Shown here: piece by piece, positions 7,479 to 16,101 of the stretch
Numbering within the stretch: position 1 is the stretch's first letter
How the letters are laid out: every line of letters begins with the position of its first letter
Made by a program: the position numbers and the translations under genes
The notes under the pieces: generated by a model
Seen by the model: only the letters and a program-made list of their open reading frames with translations
The model's database searches: none
Told to the model about the DNA's origin: nothing
Source: Bacteriovorax sp.
GTDB taxonomy: Bacteria > Bdellovibrionota > Bacteriovoracia > Bacteriovoracales > Bacteriovoracaceae
Length of the DNA: 47,915 nucleotides
Direction of reading: 5' to 3'
Assembly (NCBI GenBank): GCA_028710485.1
Contig: JAQTTZ010000021.1
Coordinates: forward strand, 1 to 47,915

Positions 7479-7835
7479 ATGCTAGAAAAAATCTTAGGCA
7501 GCGATACTGCCATGAAAATCATGTTACATTTAATCCATTATGGAGAGATCTATCCATCTGCAGTGGCCAAGGATTATCAAATTGCTTTAAGTGCAGTTCA
7601 AAAACAATTTGAACGATTTGAAGAAGCAGGTATTTTGGTCTCGAAGCTTGTTGGAAGAACACGGGTCTATTTATTCAATAAGAAATCTCCTGCTACAAAA
7701 CCTTTTATGGATTTAATCAAAATTTATTATGATGGACTCTCTTTAGAGGACAAAGAAAATATCTTTGCAACAAGAAGACGGCCTAGAAGACCAGGAAAAC
7801 CTGTAATTGGAAAAGGACAATCACTTGGGGATTAA
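7479..7835 (+). CDS. Winged helix-turn-helix regulator, probable antitoxin-like partner
   Basis: A 118-residue protein with an ArsR/MarR-like winged helix: MKIMLHLIHYGEIYPSAVAK, then LSAVQKQFERFEEAGILVSK (recognition helix) and the wing GRTRVYLFNKKS, residues about 12-72. The tail is basic and proline-rich (RRRPRRPGKP). It is the first gene of a four-gene operon and overlaps the nucleotidyltransferase. A DNA-binding repressor next to a minimal nucleotidyltransferase resembles type IV toxin-antitoxin logic, though the protein is not AbiEi. The large palindrome in its promoter supports autoregulation. No Shine-Dalgarno, consistent with leaderless start. Confidence 0.75.
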   Translation: MLEKILGSDTAMKIMLHLIHYGEIYPSAVAKDYQIALSAVQKQFERFEEAGILVSKLVGRTRVYLFNKKSPATKPFMDLIKIYYDGLSLEDKENIFATRRRPRRPGKPVIGKGQSLGD

Positions 7836-8364
7836 TTTTAAAACATGCAGAGAAAAAGAACTTTGGGAGTTTGTAGCAGTCCATCTTAAAAAGAAAGGGA
7901 TTGATACCGTCTTAGTTGGAGGAGCTGTAGTGGCAATTTATTCCAAGGGCGCCTATCGTTCTGGCGATTTGGATTTTGTTAAGACCAGTATGTTTGTTAC
8001 GAAGCTAGACGAAACAATGAAAGAACTTGGTTTTATAAAACATGGTCGGCATTTTATTCATCCAGATTGTAAACAGCTTTTTGTTGAATTTCCTGGAGGG
8101 CCACCTCTTGGTATAGGTGAAGACAATACAATTATACCTGATGAAGTTGAAGTAAATGGAACTGTCATTAAGATTTTGTCGCCAACTGATTGTGTAAAAG
8201 ATCGATTGGCAAGTTACATACATTTCAAAGCACCAGAAGGATTAGATCAAGCTGTGTTGGTTGCAAAAAATCAAGAAGTGAATCTGGCGAGTATCAAAAA
8301 ATGGTGTAAAGGAGAGAATTCACTACATGTGTTTGATGAATTTCTTCGTGTTTTAAAGAAGTAA
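7825..8364 (+). CDS. Minimal nucleotidyltransferase, candidate toxin
   Basis: About 179 residues with a nucleotidyltransferase fold signature: TVLVGGAVVAIYSKGAYRSG, then DLDF, i.e. the GG motif and D-x-D metal site. The C-terminal part (SPTDCVKDRLASYIHF) resembles AbiEii-type or DUF6036-like enzymes. A TTG start at 7825 is chosen because AAAAGGA lies 7 bases upstream; another TTG at 7807 is in frame but lacks such a site. It overlaps the regulator gene by 11 bases, implying coupling. Substrate unknown; nucleotide transfer to RNA or protein is the family expectation. Confidence 0.72.
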   Translation: MGINFKTCREKELWEFVAVHLKKKGIDTVLVGGAVVAIYSKGAYRSGDLDFVKTSMFVTKLDETMKELGFIKHGRHFIHPDCKQLFVEFPGGPPLGIGEDNTIIPDEVEVNGTVIKILSPTDCVKDRLASYIHFKAPEGLDQAVLVAKNQEVNLASIKKWCKGENSLHVFDEFLRVLKK

Positions 8365-8368
8365 TATT

Positions 8369-8917
8369 ATGAATACCACTCCACAAGTCATCATTATAAA
8401 CGGAAATTCCTGCACAGGTAAGAGCTATTTACTTCATAAGCTTACTCAGAAATTAGATTTACCCAATGTGTCTCGTGATGAATTTAAAGAAATGCTTTTT
8501 GAGCAAATGGGTATAGGCGATGCTGAGTGGTCAAAGAAATTAGGTGGCATGAGTTATTCACTGTTTTTTATGACAATTGAGAAATTATTAAAAACTAAAA
8601 AGTCTTTTATCATAGAAAACAACTTCAATCCCAAAATTCACAGTCAAGCTCTCAAATCATTGCTCGAGAAATTCGATTATGAATCAATGGAAATATTTTT
8701 AGAGGCTGATCCGGCCGTTATACTCAATCGACATAAAAAGAGATGGGAATCTGGTGAGCGCCATCGTGGACACGCTGACAATGAAAGATTTGAAGAGTTT
8801 GAGATGAAGCTAAAAGAAGAAGTTGCAGTGCCTTTGAATGTGTCGGAAAGAATAATTCGGATTGATACGAGTGATTTTACTAAGGTTAATTATGATGAAA
8901 TACTAGGATCTCTATGA
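8369..8917 (+). CDS. P-loop kinase/AAA-type small NTPase
   Basis: 182 residues with a Walker A motif GNSCTGKS at 12-19, followed by LPNVSRDEFKE, a pattern seen in zeta-toxin-like, chloramphenicol phosphotransferase-like and other small-molecule kinases. A lid-like basic stretch (ILNRHKKRWESGERHRGH) lies near 117-134. It probably phosphorylates a small molecule or sugar nucleotide; the substrate cannot be read. It starts 4 bases after the nucleotidyltransferase and its stop overlaps the GNAT start (ATGA), so it belongs to the same operon. Confidence 0.75.
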   Translation: MNTTPQVIIINGNSCTGKSYLLHKLTQKLDLPNVSRDEFKEMLFEQMGIGDAEWSKKLGGMSYSLFFMTIEKLLKTKKSFIIENNFNPKIHSQALKSLLEKFDYESMEIFLEADPAVILNRHKKRWESGERHRGHADNERFEEFEMKLKEEVAVPLNVSERIIRIDTSDFTKVNYDEILGSL

Positions 8918-9483
8918 CTGCAAAAAACAAACTTTCTATTACCACGAAACGATTAGAAGTTCGTCCAATAAAAAAGTCTGACTATAAAAACTGGAAAGAG
9001 GCTTTTTCAACACTTGGAAAAAAGAAAAATCGTTGGGATTGGGAAAATCTTCCAGTTCACGAACTAGATAAAGCTACTTTTTATAAGCGACTAGAAAAGT
9101 TGGATCAGGGAATAAAGACAGATACCAACTATCGTTTTGGTGTGTTTGAAAAGAAATCTGGAAAATTGATTGGCTATACCTTTCTAATGGATGTATCGCG
9201 AGGTATTTTTCAAAATGCTTATCTAGGTTATCAACTCTTAAATCCATTCTGGGGGCAGGGCTTCGGCGAGGAAATGGTAAGAGGAGTAAATCGTTTGGCC
9301 TTCTCTCATTTAAAATTGCACCGTCTTGAAGCCGGCATTTCTCCCAATAATAGAAAATCTATAAAGCTTGCAAAGAAAGTAGGATTTAGAAAAGAGGGAC
9401 GTAGCAAGAGAAGGCTTTTTCTCAACGGAGAATGGAAGGATTTTATGATTTATGCTCTAACTTCTGAAGAATTTCCACATTAA
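8914..9483 (+). CDS. GNAT acetyltransferase, RimJ/RimL-like
   Basis: 189 residues with the RimJ-type arrangement: TKRLEVRPIKKSDYKNW at the N-terminus, LGYQLLNPFWGQGFGEE (acetyl-CoA loop, about 108-124), HLKLHRLEAGISPNNRKSIKLAKKVGF (about 131-157) and KEGRSKRRLFLNGEWKDFMIYAL at the end. It should acetylate a protein N-terminus or small amine. It is last in the four-gene operon, with ATGA coupling to the kinase gene. A terminator follows at 9729. Confidence 0.85.
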   Translation: MTAKNKLSITTKRLEVRPIKKSDYKNWKEAFSTLGKKKNRWDWENLPVHELDKATFYKRLEKLDQGIKTDTNYRFGVFEKKSGKLIGYTFLMDVSRGIFQNAYLGYQLLNPFWGQGFGEEMVRGVNRLAFSHLKLHRLEAGISPNNRKSIKLAKKVGFRKEGRSKRRLFLNGEWKDFMIYALTSEEFPH

Positions 9484-9523
9484 TTAAATTGAAAATGTTA
9501 ATAAAATTCCTAATTGATTTGTC

Positions 9524-9707
9524 TCGACTACACTTACAAATAGTAATAAAATAATTTCAAGAACGATGCTCTTTTGATGTCATTAAGTGGTTAAAACTTG
9601 ATTGCAATCTGAAAAGAAAATGTTGTTTTCTCAAAGAGGATTGGCCTTTGGCTATTTTGGCTACAATCACCAACTAACGATTTGATTTCGTTATCAGGTG
9701 GCCACCT
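9524..9707. repeat. Intergenic repeat, copy B
   Basis: Matches copy A over its full length, including the hairpin AACGA/TCGTT and the palindrome AGGTGGCCACCT (9696-9707). With copy A it brackets the four-gene wHTH-nucleotidyltransferase-kinase-GNAT operon as a direct repeat about 2.3 kb apart. Confidence 0.85.
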
Positions 9708-9728
9708 CCACCATTTTTAAAAAATTAT

Positions 9729-9747
9729 CCATCGCAAGATGGTTTTT
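9729..9747 (+). terminator. Terminator after the GNAT operon
   Basis: CCATC and GATGG form a 5-bp stem with a GCAA loop, followed by TTTTT and preceded by an A-rich stretch. It can end both the + operon and the convergent BON gene. Confidence 0.65.
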
Positions 9748-9797
9748 ATTTGTATCTTTTTTTAAATGACTGTTTTTGTTATCTTTTCTCTGTTCTT

Positions 9798-10118
9798 TCA
9801 CTTAACAATCAGATCGTTTTCAACTGACTTAACATTACTAACATTTTTAGCAACTTCTCCTGCCCTAGAAACTTCCTTTGGTGAATCCACAAAACCACTC
9901 AACTGAACAACTCCTTGGTATGTCTTTACATTGATTTGCATTGCTTTGAGATCAGGATCTTTAATGATGGCAGTCTTGACTCTTGTTGTGATGACCGAAT
10001 CATCTACATACTGTCCGGCAGTCTCATTTTTGCTTGAGGATGAGCATCCCATGAATGAGGTCAAAAAAATAAAGCATGTCAGGATTTTGATAAAGTGTTG
10101 CAATGGTCGTTTAAGCAT
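9798..10118 (-). CDS. BON-domain lipoprotein (OsmY-like)
   Basis: 106 residues. The N-terminus is a lipoprotein signal with lipobox SFMGC (Cys25). One BON domain covers about 40-106 (DSVITTRVKTAIIKDPDLKAMQINVKT and later VQLSGFVDS with VKSVENDL), the usual two-beta-hairpin pattern. BON lipoproteins stabilise the outer membrane or bind phospholipid. It is anchored in the periplasm. The start is supported by AAAAGGAG seven bases before the ATG. Single-gene unit with a terminator to its 3' side. Confidence 0.88.
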   Translation of the reverse strand: MLKRPLQHFIKILTCFIFLTSFMGCSSSSKNETAGQYVDDSVITTRVKTAIIKDPDLKAMQINVKTYQGVVQLSGFVDSPKEVSRAGEVAKNVSNVKSVENDLIVK

Positions 10119-10235
10119 GAGATCTCCTTTTTAAGACGAGCTGTCACTAAAAGAAAAAATATCATAAGCTGATTCATAAATATTATTCAAAAAAATTATG
10201 AGCTACTTAGTATCTCTGTATTGATCGAGAACCAG

Positions 10236-12038
10236 CTAATAGGAATCAAATTCCAGGATTGCTTCAATAAATATTTTTCCAAATTTCTTAAGCTTCTTAG
10301 GCCCAACTCCAAAAAGACTTTCAAATTCACTTAAGTCTTTTGGTTTTGTTTGCGCCATCTCTAAAAGAGTTTTATCAGGAAAAATCTTGTAACTTTTAGT
10401 CCGTTTCGTTTTCGCCAGATTAGTACGGAAAATTTTGAGATTTTCGAATAGTGTAAGTTCTGTTCCATCGGCAGTTTTAAATTCTTTTGCTATCGAAGGT
10501 GTTGATTTTTTCTTCGTTTTCTTTTTTACAATTTTCTTTTTTATTAGCGGAAAAATTTGCTCTAAGGTCTTTTTATAATCGGCCCTAAGGAAAACTTCTT
10601 CCCTACCTTCTAAGACTTTAATTGCTCTCAACGTGAGTTTTAATTCCGACTTGCCATCCATTAACATTTTTAAATGGCCAAGAGCTATTAACTGTCGATA
10701 AACCGAAAACCAGAGTGCCTGATCGCCCTCATGACGATTAACCATATACTGAACGTTGTATTTTTGATTTGTTTCGTACACGGCACGAAGAGCAGTAATA
10801 GCCAATTGAGTGGCATTGATTTGTCTGGCAGTAGGAGCAAGGCATGTATCGCAGTTTTCACAAGGCCCAAGATAGGGATCATCAAAATAACCGAGAAGAA
10901 CCTCACGCCTGCACTTTGTGGTTTCACAAAAACCTAATATAGCATCAAGCTTTTCATCACTAACGCGTCTTCTGGCGGCAGTTTTTAATCCCTTATTTGT
11001 AATACGTTTTAATAGGACTAGATCAGCGAGTCCATATAGCATCCAGGCATGTGAGGGGAGCCCGTCTCGTCCGGCACGACCAGTTTCTTGATAATAGGAC
11101 TCTAGGCATTTAGGAAGATCCATATGTGCCACAAAACGTACGTCAGGTTTATCGATCCCCATTCCAAAGGCAATGGTGGCAACTACGATAATAGATTCTT
11201 CGTTAATAAATTTTTCTTGAACACTATTTCGATATTCTTGGGTGAGTCCCGCATGATAAGGCATGGCCTTGAGTCCTGCTGATTTAAGGAAGAGGGCCAC
11301 TTCTTCAGTACTTTTTCTCGATAGACAATAAACAATGCCAGCGTCGCTTAGATGTTCTGATTTAATAAAGGCTAAAAGCTGATCTCTATTTTCAGCTTTA
11401 GAACACTTCTTTGAAACACTATAGCGAATATTAGGTCGATCAAAAGAGCTGATATAAACAGGAGCATTAACAAGATCCAGACAACTGATAATTTCATTTT
11501 TTGTAGCGGCTCCTGCAGTTGCAGTGAGTGCAATTCTTGGAATATTTGGGAAGCGTTTGGAGAGCATAGCAAGTTCCATATACTCAGGTCTAAAGTCATG
11601 GCCCCATTGGGAAACACAATGAGCTTCATCGATGGCAAATAAAGAAATTGTAATTTTGTCTAAAATATTTTGAAAAAAAGAAGTCATCATTCGCTCTGGA
11701 GAGACATAAAGTATTTTCAAACTTCCTTTAACTAGCTCCTTTTCAATAGATCTTTGTTCTGCTTTTGATAGGGAAGAATTGAGGAGTGCTGCTTTGACGT
11801 CTTTTTTCAGGAGAGCATCCACTTGATCCTTCATAAGAGCGATCAGCGGAGAAATAACGATGGCGGTTCCAGATCTCACGAGTGCTGGGATTTGATAACA
11901 GAGTGATTTTCCTCCACCAGTTGGCATTAGAATAAGGGCATTTTTTCCTTCGATTATGGAGTTAACAATAATTTCTTGATCACCGCGGAATTGATCAAAA
12001 TTAAAAACAGAATTTAGTATGGTAAGTGAGTCGGTCAT
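10236..12038 (-). CDS. recQ: ATP-dependent DNA helicase RecQ
   Basis: 600 residues, close to the family norm. Walker A PTGGGKS is at 39-45, DEAH at 137-140 with the RecQ aromatic loop [10 protein letters not shown] just after, and motif [12 protein letters not shown] in the second RecA domain. The zinc-binding cysteines follow ([12 protein letters not shown], then CENCDTC), with a winged helix after them. An HRDC domain fills about 520-600 ([14 protein letters not shown]). It unwinds DNA 3'-5' in recombination and repair. A Lys/Thr-rich linker near 490-510 ([13 protein letters not shown]) precedes the HRDC domain. Confidence 0.96.
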   Translation of the reverse strand: MTDSLTILNSVFNFDQFRGDQEIIVNSIIEGKNALILMPTGGGKSLCYQIPALVRSGTAIVISPLIALMKDQVDALLKKDVKAALLNSSLSKAEQRSIEKELVKGSLKILYVSPERMMTSFFQNILDKITISLFAIDEAHCVSQWGHDFRPEYMELAMLSKRFPNIPRIALTATAGAATKNEIISCLDLVNAPVYISSFDRPNIRYSVSKKCSKAENRDQLLAFIKSEHLSDAGIVYCLSRKSTEEVALFLKSAGLKAMPYHAGLTQEYRNSVQEKFINEESIIVVATIAFGMGIDKPDVRFVAHMDLPKCLESYYQETGRAGRDGLPSHAWMLYGLADLVLLKRITNKGLKTAARRRVSDEKLDAILGFCETTKCRREVLLGYFDDPYLGPCENCDTCLAPTARQINATQLAITALRAVYETNQKYNVQYMVNRHEGDQALWFSVYRQLIALGHLKMLMDGKSELKLTLRAIKVLEGREEVFLRADYKKTLEQIFPLIKKKIVKKKTKKKSTPSIAKEFKTADGTELTLFENLKIFRTNLAKTKRTKSYKIFPDKTLLEMAQTKPKDLSEFESLFGVGPKKLKKFGKIFIEAILEFDSY

Positions 12039-12149
12039 GTTCTATTTTATGAATATTTTTATTGGAATTGATAGGGAAAAATGGCCGCATATTAAGTCTA
12101 ATGGCAGTAATTATTGCGATACATTTTGGATGCTTGAAATTTTTAGAGA

Positions 12150-12216
12150 ATATTGAGAGTTAAGTGAAAAGTTTGCCTATGTTTTGCTTTATAATATTCA
12201 ACAGTTCTCTCAATAT
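12150..12216. repeat. Inverted repeat in the recQ upstream gap
   Basis: ATATTGAGAG (12150-12159) and CTCTCAATAT (12207-12216) are exact inverses 47 bases apart. The 225-base gap between recQ and the SRPBCC gene has no other visible feature. Could be a looping operator or chance in AT-rich DNA. Confidence 0.35.
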
Positions 12217-12263
12217 GCACCATATATCCACCACAACAGAAAATTAAACGAAGCTTCGATTAG

Positions 12264-12809
12264 TTAGTGCTTGCGATCGTTCAAATATTTTTCGAGTTTA
12301 TTAAAAATTTCTGACCATCCTTGAATGCAATCTTTTTGCACTTCGTTCGGAATGCCAGCTTGAGAAAGTTTGAGGTTGCTCGTATTATCATCAACGGAAT
12401 CAAAATCGAAAGTGATGTAACCCCGTTTGGGCCATGTTCCAGGCATTTTTGCTTCTTCAGCTGAGATCGCGCGTCCTTTCTCGTCGGCAAATTGATCTGT
12501 CATTACGATGCGTTTGTTGTCAATGATCTCTTCGAACTGGCCGGTCATTCCACCACCGCCACTGTCGCTGCGATTAAAACCTTTCATATTGATAAAGTAT
12601 TTACCGCCTTCGCGAAAGTCCATTTCGATATGATCGGAATAAAGACCTTCAGGCCACCACCAATTTTTCAAAGCTTCAGAAGTTGTGAAAGCCTCAAAAA
12701 GCTGATCAATGGGAACCTTAAATTTGTGCTCAATCTCTAATAACTTTGATTGAAGAGTTGAATTCATATGTGTTGAAGGCCGATTTTCTCTCTCTTGTGA
12801 TGTTTGCAT
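12264..12809 (-). CDS. SRPBCC/AHSA1-domain protein
   Basis: 181 residues from the chosen start. The AHSA1-like START fold is clear: FKVPIDQLFEAFTTSEALKNWWWP, then FREGGKYFINMKG, GQFEEIIDNKRIVMTDQF and a final helix GWSEIFNKLEKYL. Such proteins bind hydrophobic ligands or act in stress responses and often pair with ArsR regulators; none is adjacent here. The start at 12809 is preferred because AAGGAG lies 5 bases upstream; an ATG 72 bases earlier has no such site. Confidence 0.85.
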   Translation of the reverse strand: MQTSQERENRPSTHMNSTLQSKLLEIEHKFKVPIDQLFEAFTTSEALKNWWWPEGLYSDHIEMDFREGGKYFINMKGFNRSDSGGGGMTGQFEEIIDNKRIVMTDQFADEKGRAISAEEAKMPGTWPKRGYITFDFDSVDDNTSNLKLSQAGIPNEVQKDCIQGWSEIFNKLEKYLNDRKH

Positions 12810-13023
12810 AAAAACTCCTTGGGAAAAGTATGCATTTGCAGAACAAATGTGCAAATTGCCGACCAGTGTTCGATTCTGCACTGACTGGAGAACCCAGCAA
12901 ACTTGTTGGAAGAATTAAGAAGACTTAACGCTTACTCCTGTATCAAGAATAATTGATAAAAATAATTACTCAATAAATAATTTATAACCGATAGATCTAT
13001 GACAAAAAAATAAGGAGATCCTG

Positions 13024-13890
13024 ATGTATAAGGTACCCGTAAAGTATAAGAAACAAATCGCTCAAGAGTTAAAAACCTTTGTACCCTTGATAAATTCGCT
13101 TATGGCCCGTGGTAAATCATCAAGTGAAGAAGATGCCAGAATTTTACTAAACGACATTCTTCATTCTGTTTTGGGCTACAATAAGTTTAATGAACTTAAA
13201 ACAGAAATGAGAGATAAAAATAATAGGTTTGACTACGGAGTGAGACTTGTTGATGGCCCCTTTAAAAATAAGGCCGATAAATTAGATTTTATTATTGAAG
13301 CCAAAGCCTGCCATATAGAATTGAACCAAATGGTAATCGATCAGACTCTTCCTTATTGTATTAGCACTGGTGTTGATTATTTCTTCTTAACAAATGCAGT
13401 AAAATGGCAAATGTTTAAAGTTTCACGACAAGGTAAAATTCCGACAGCTATTAAAATACACGAAGTTGTTTTCAATACTGGCGTTGACTATGAAGAGCTT
13501 GCTGAAGAGTTTTATTTATTTTCGAGATGGAGTTATCTGAATAACGATTGGAAACATGTTGCTGAAGTGACTAAAGCCACTAAAGTAGAGGATATAGTAG
13601 CCGTTATGCTATCGGACCGTATTGTTAAAGCAATTTCAAAAGAATTATCGAGTGAACACGAAGTAAGGGTAGATGAAGAAAGTGTTTATGAAATTTTGGA
13701 GAAAACAATACTTAAAAATTGGAGTGGGGAATTTAATAAAAAGCTACTTAAGCGGCTTAATGAAAAATCTCTACGAAAAGAAGTCAGCAAACAAGAATTA
13801 TCCCCCAGTGAAGCCATTTTAGTGAATAAAGAGGACATTGTTGCAGAACAAGTAGTAATCGTTCCTGATTCTGTTAAAGAAGTTGCCTAA
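13024..13890 (+). CDS. Stand-alone HsdR N-terminal-type nuclease domain protein
   Basis: 288 residues. It resembles the N-terminal nuclease domain of type I restriction subunits: RFDYGVRL (Asp70), KLDFIIEAK (Asp88, Glu92, Lys94) and QTLPYCISTGVDYFFLTNAVKW, which is the PD-(D/E)xK core plus the QxxxY motif. There is no helicase part and no hsdM/hsdS nearby, so it is not a classical restriction system. A helical tail of about 110 residues is unassigned. The start has AAGGAG 7 bases before ATG. Function is unknown; DNA cleavage or DNA binding is plausible. Confidence 0.78.
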   Translation: MYKVPVKYKKQIAQELKTFVPLINSLMARGKSSSEEDARILLNDILHSVLGYNKFNELKTEMRDKNNRFDYGVRLVDGPFKNKADKLDFIIEAKACHIELNQMVIDQTLPYCISTGVDYFFLTNAVKWQMFKVSRQGKIPTAIKIHEVVFNTGVDYEELAEEFYLFSRWSYLNNDWKHVAEVTKATKVEDIVAVMLSDRIVKAISKELSSEHEVRVDEESVYEILEKTILKNWSGEFNKKLLKRLNEKSLRKEVSKQELSPSEAILVNKEDIVAEQVVIVPDSVKEVA

Positions 13891-14008
13891 TATTCAACTT
13901 GGAGACATTTATAAAATGTTTTTTTTACCGCTATATCAATTTATCTTGATTCATTTATTTAGTGCCTTAATCCGATAAATTTTGAAAAGAAAAATATTAG
14001 GAGCAAAA

Positions 14009-14398
14009 ATGAAAAATTTCGAATGGCATTCTATCTTAGTTACTAACGAGAGTGTTGAGTATAAGACTCAATATCAAAAGCATTATATTCGACTTGATAA
14101 AGTGGACGGTGCAGAAGTTTCTTTTACAGATTATAAGCTCTTTATATTATTTGCCATGATTTCTTGCTTGGGAGTTTTTTCTGAACAATCAAGAATTGCC
14201 TCCATTTTTGCTGTGATTCTCTTTGTTTCCGTTTATTTTCTTACTCGCAAGCTTACACTTCAGATCTATGGTGGAAACATGGTTATCAAAAGGATTGTTT
14301 CAGCAAAGGATTTGTCTGAAGCCGAAACTTTTGTGGAAAAGTTAAAACAAGTTATTGGGGAAAAAGAAAATTATATGCCTTATAAAAAAGAGGCATAG
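14009..14398 (+). CDS. Small membrane protein of unknown function
   Basis: 129 residues from the chosen ATG, which has AGGAG 5 bases upstream; a TTG nine codons earlier is a poorer start. It has two adjacent membrane segments (FILFAMISCLGVFS and IASIFAVILFVSVYFL) flanked by short beta-rich soluble parts (WHSILVTNESVEYKTQ; KLTLQIYGGNMVIKRI). The pattern resembles bacterial PH-like membrane proteins, but I do not recognise a specific family. It ends 3 bases before the next gene and is probably co-transcribed with it. Confidence 0.65.
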   Translation: MKNFEWHSILVTNESVEYKTQYQKHYIRLDKVDGAEVSFTDYKLFILFAMISCLGVFSEQSRIASIFAVILFVSVYFLTRKLTLQIYGGNMVIKRIVSAKDLSEAETFVEKLKQVIGEKENYMPYKKEA

Positions 14399-14401
14399 TC
14401 G

Positions 14402-14707
14402 ATGCGTTTAATTTCATTTTTCCTTCTCTCATGTTTACTAATCTTTTCTTCAACTTCTTGGGCCCGTGGTGGGCATGGGGGAGGAGGACATTCTTACTCT
14501 CATTCTTCTTATAGAAGTCCCAGAAGTTCGTATTTGCGTTCAGGATCAACAAGTAGTGTGGTACACGTTCGAGGATATCGCACAAAACGAGGAACTTATG
14601 TGCGGCCACATTATCGATCAAGGCCAGATCATAGCAAACTCAATAATTGGAGTACTCGTGGAAATATTAATCCCTACACTGGAAAAATTGGCACAAAGTC
14701 ACATTAA
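14402..14707 (+). CDS. Small secreted Gly/His/Ser-rich protein
   Basis: 101 residues. A signal peptide (MRLISFFLLSCLLIFSSTSWA) precedes RGGHGGGGHSYSHSSYRS and a conserved-looking tail: RGYRTKRGTYVRPHYRSRPD, then NNWSTRGNINPYTGKIG. That tail recurs in small secreted proteins of many bacteria and phages whose role is unknown. The protein is strongly basic. It directly follows the membrane protein gene at 14009. Confidence 0.8.
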   Translation: MRLISFFLLSCLLIFSSTSWARGGHGGGGHSYSHSSYRSPRSSYLRSGSTSSVVHVRGYRTKRGTYVRPHYRSRPDHSKLNNWSTRGNINPYTGKIGTKSH

Positions 14708-14808
14708 CGTTGGTGAGAAAAATTATGAAGCAGCTTCGTTTGTTTTTCCACTCTTTTGTTTATTTTTCTTAGGACCACTTAGTGGCACCTGGAATGATTC
14801 ATCGATTG

Positions 14809-15351
14809 TTAGATAATCCCTTCCAACTTCGATTGCATTGCTTTCTTTCGACTTATTTTACGCCCGTCTATAACAAAGGTGCCATCGCCAACCGCGTGAA
14901 TGGTTTGTTTATTTTTTCGAGAGCTATTGAAGTAAGCAGCGATACCTTCAAGGATAATGATGTCGTGTTTTTTGATAATGTCGATAACTTTGCATTCAAT
15001 ATTCGCCAGACATTCCTTGATTAAAGGAGCATTAACGTTTTTTGCTTTTTCTGGAGTAAATCCAAAATTTTCAAATTTATTAATATCTCTACCAGATGAT
15101 GTTCCGATTCCTATGACCTGATCAATTTGCTCAGCAGTGGGAATCGCAATCACACATTCTTTAAATTCTTTTAGGGCTTTATAAGAATAGTTCCAGGCCC
15201 CTGTGGTGATGGCAAACTTTGGAGTGAAGTCCACCACCATGGTCCAGGAGATGGTCATAATATTATTTTTAACCCCATCATTTGTAGTAATGAGAACAAC
15301 AGGTCCTGGCTCAATTAGCGTGAAGGCCTTATTGATGTCCATCATTTTCAT
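14809..15351 (-). CDS. Flavin reductase-like domain protein
   Basis: 180 residues from the preferred ATG at 15351, which has TGGAG 7 bases before it; an in-frame ATG at 15363 has no site. The FMN-binding split-barrel pattern is clear: GPVVLITTNDGVKNNIMTISWTM, then FAITTGAWNYSYKAL and ECVIAIPT. The segment ECKVIDIIKKHDIIILEG is also typical. Proteins of this family bind FMN and reduce flavins or act as small oxidoreductases. It stands alone, convergent with the preceding + genes. Confidence 0.85.
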   Translation of the reverse strand: MKMMDINKAFTLIEPGPVVLITTNDGVKNNIMTISWTMVVDFTPKFAITTGAWNYSYKALKEFKECVIAIPTAEQIDQVIGIGTSSGRDINKFENFGFTPEKAKNVNAPLIKECLANIECKVIDIIKKHDIIILEGIAAYFNSSRKNKQTIHAVGDGTFVIDGRKISRKKAMQSKLEGII

Positions 15352-15533
15352 AGTATTCTCCATTGGTTTTAAGGTCAGAAACTTATTAATAGTTAAGCAT
15401 ATTTTTAGTGTCTTTGCTTATTCATCAAAACTATATAAGGCATTCGTTAAATATATTTTTATTCTCTTATTGGGCCATCATATATTTTAATTAGCAGAAG
15501 AAGTTTTTGATTCTTTAGGAAATGGGGTACCGA

Positions 15534-15869
15534 ATGAAAAACACAATTACGGCCAGGACCATCGACTCGGTTGGTTGGGGTCTTTTACTCATCTGGTGCG
15601 GAATTGCTTTTCTCGCAGGCGTGGGGTGGCCAGTGGGGTTACTCGGAGTAGGGCTGATCATGATCATCGGCCAAGCTGCGCGGAAGTACTTTGACTATAA
15701 AGTAGACGGCTTTGGATTAGCTCTCGGTATCTGCCTGGTAGTAGCTGGAGCATTTCGAGCGTTAAGCATCCCTTTGGGCGCAATCGCGAACTGGATCATT
15801 CCCGCACTGTTGATTGTCGCTGGCTTCGCTATTCTGGTGTCCACGTGGAAGCACCGGTACGGAGATTGA
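15534..15869 (+). CDS. GC-rich small integral membrane protein
   Basis: About 111 residues with four hydrophobic segments (GWGLLLIWCGIAFLAGVG; GLLGVGLIMIIGQAA; GLALGICLVVAGAFRAL; WIIPALLIVAGFAILV). No enzyme motif. Its composition stands out: a 60-base line at 15541 contains 32 G/C, while neighbours are around one-third G/C, and codons such as CTC, GGC and GCG are common. That points to recent acquisition from a GC-richer genome. ATG at 15534 or at 15522 could be the start. Confidence 0.75.
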   Translation: MKNTITARTIDSVGWGLLLIWCGIAFLAGVGWPVGLLGVGLIMIIGQAARKYFDYKVDGFGLALGICLVVAGAFRALSIPLGAIANWIIPALLIVAGFAILVSTWKHRYGD

Positions 15870-16101
15870 TACAGACTCGTCCTGGGAATCGCCAGTCCGG
15901 CCATGATTGCATGAGTTGCAATCTAAGTTACTTTTCTATTCATTTGCCTGGTCTTTTTTACTAATATTTATAGACATCTTTTTAATCTTAATAAATTTTA
16001 AATGAATTAAAGAATCTTAACTGAATATATTGGTAATAAGCGCTTCAGGTTTAGATGATTTAAGCCGAAAACCATTAACATATTCAACTTGGATAATTAA
16101 A

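Noticed and set aside
7221..9707. Integron attC sites for repeats A, B and C
   Set aside because: The conserved R' (GTTRRRY) and R'' (RYYYAAC) cores are not found in suitable positions and there is no integrase in the window.
14466..14816. 116-codon open frame overlapping the small secreted protein gene
   Set aside because: It is in another frame of a gene with a clear signal peptide and conserved tail, and it lacks any recognisable motif.
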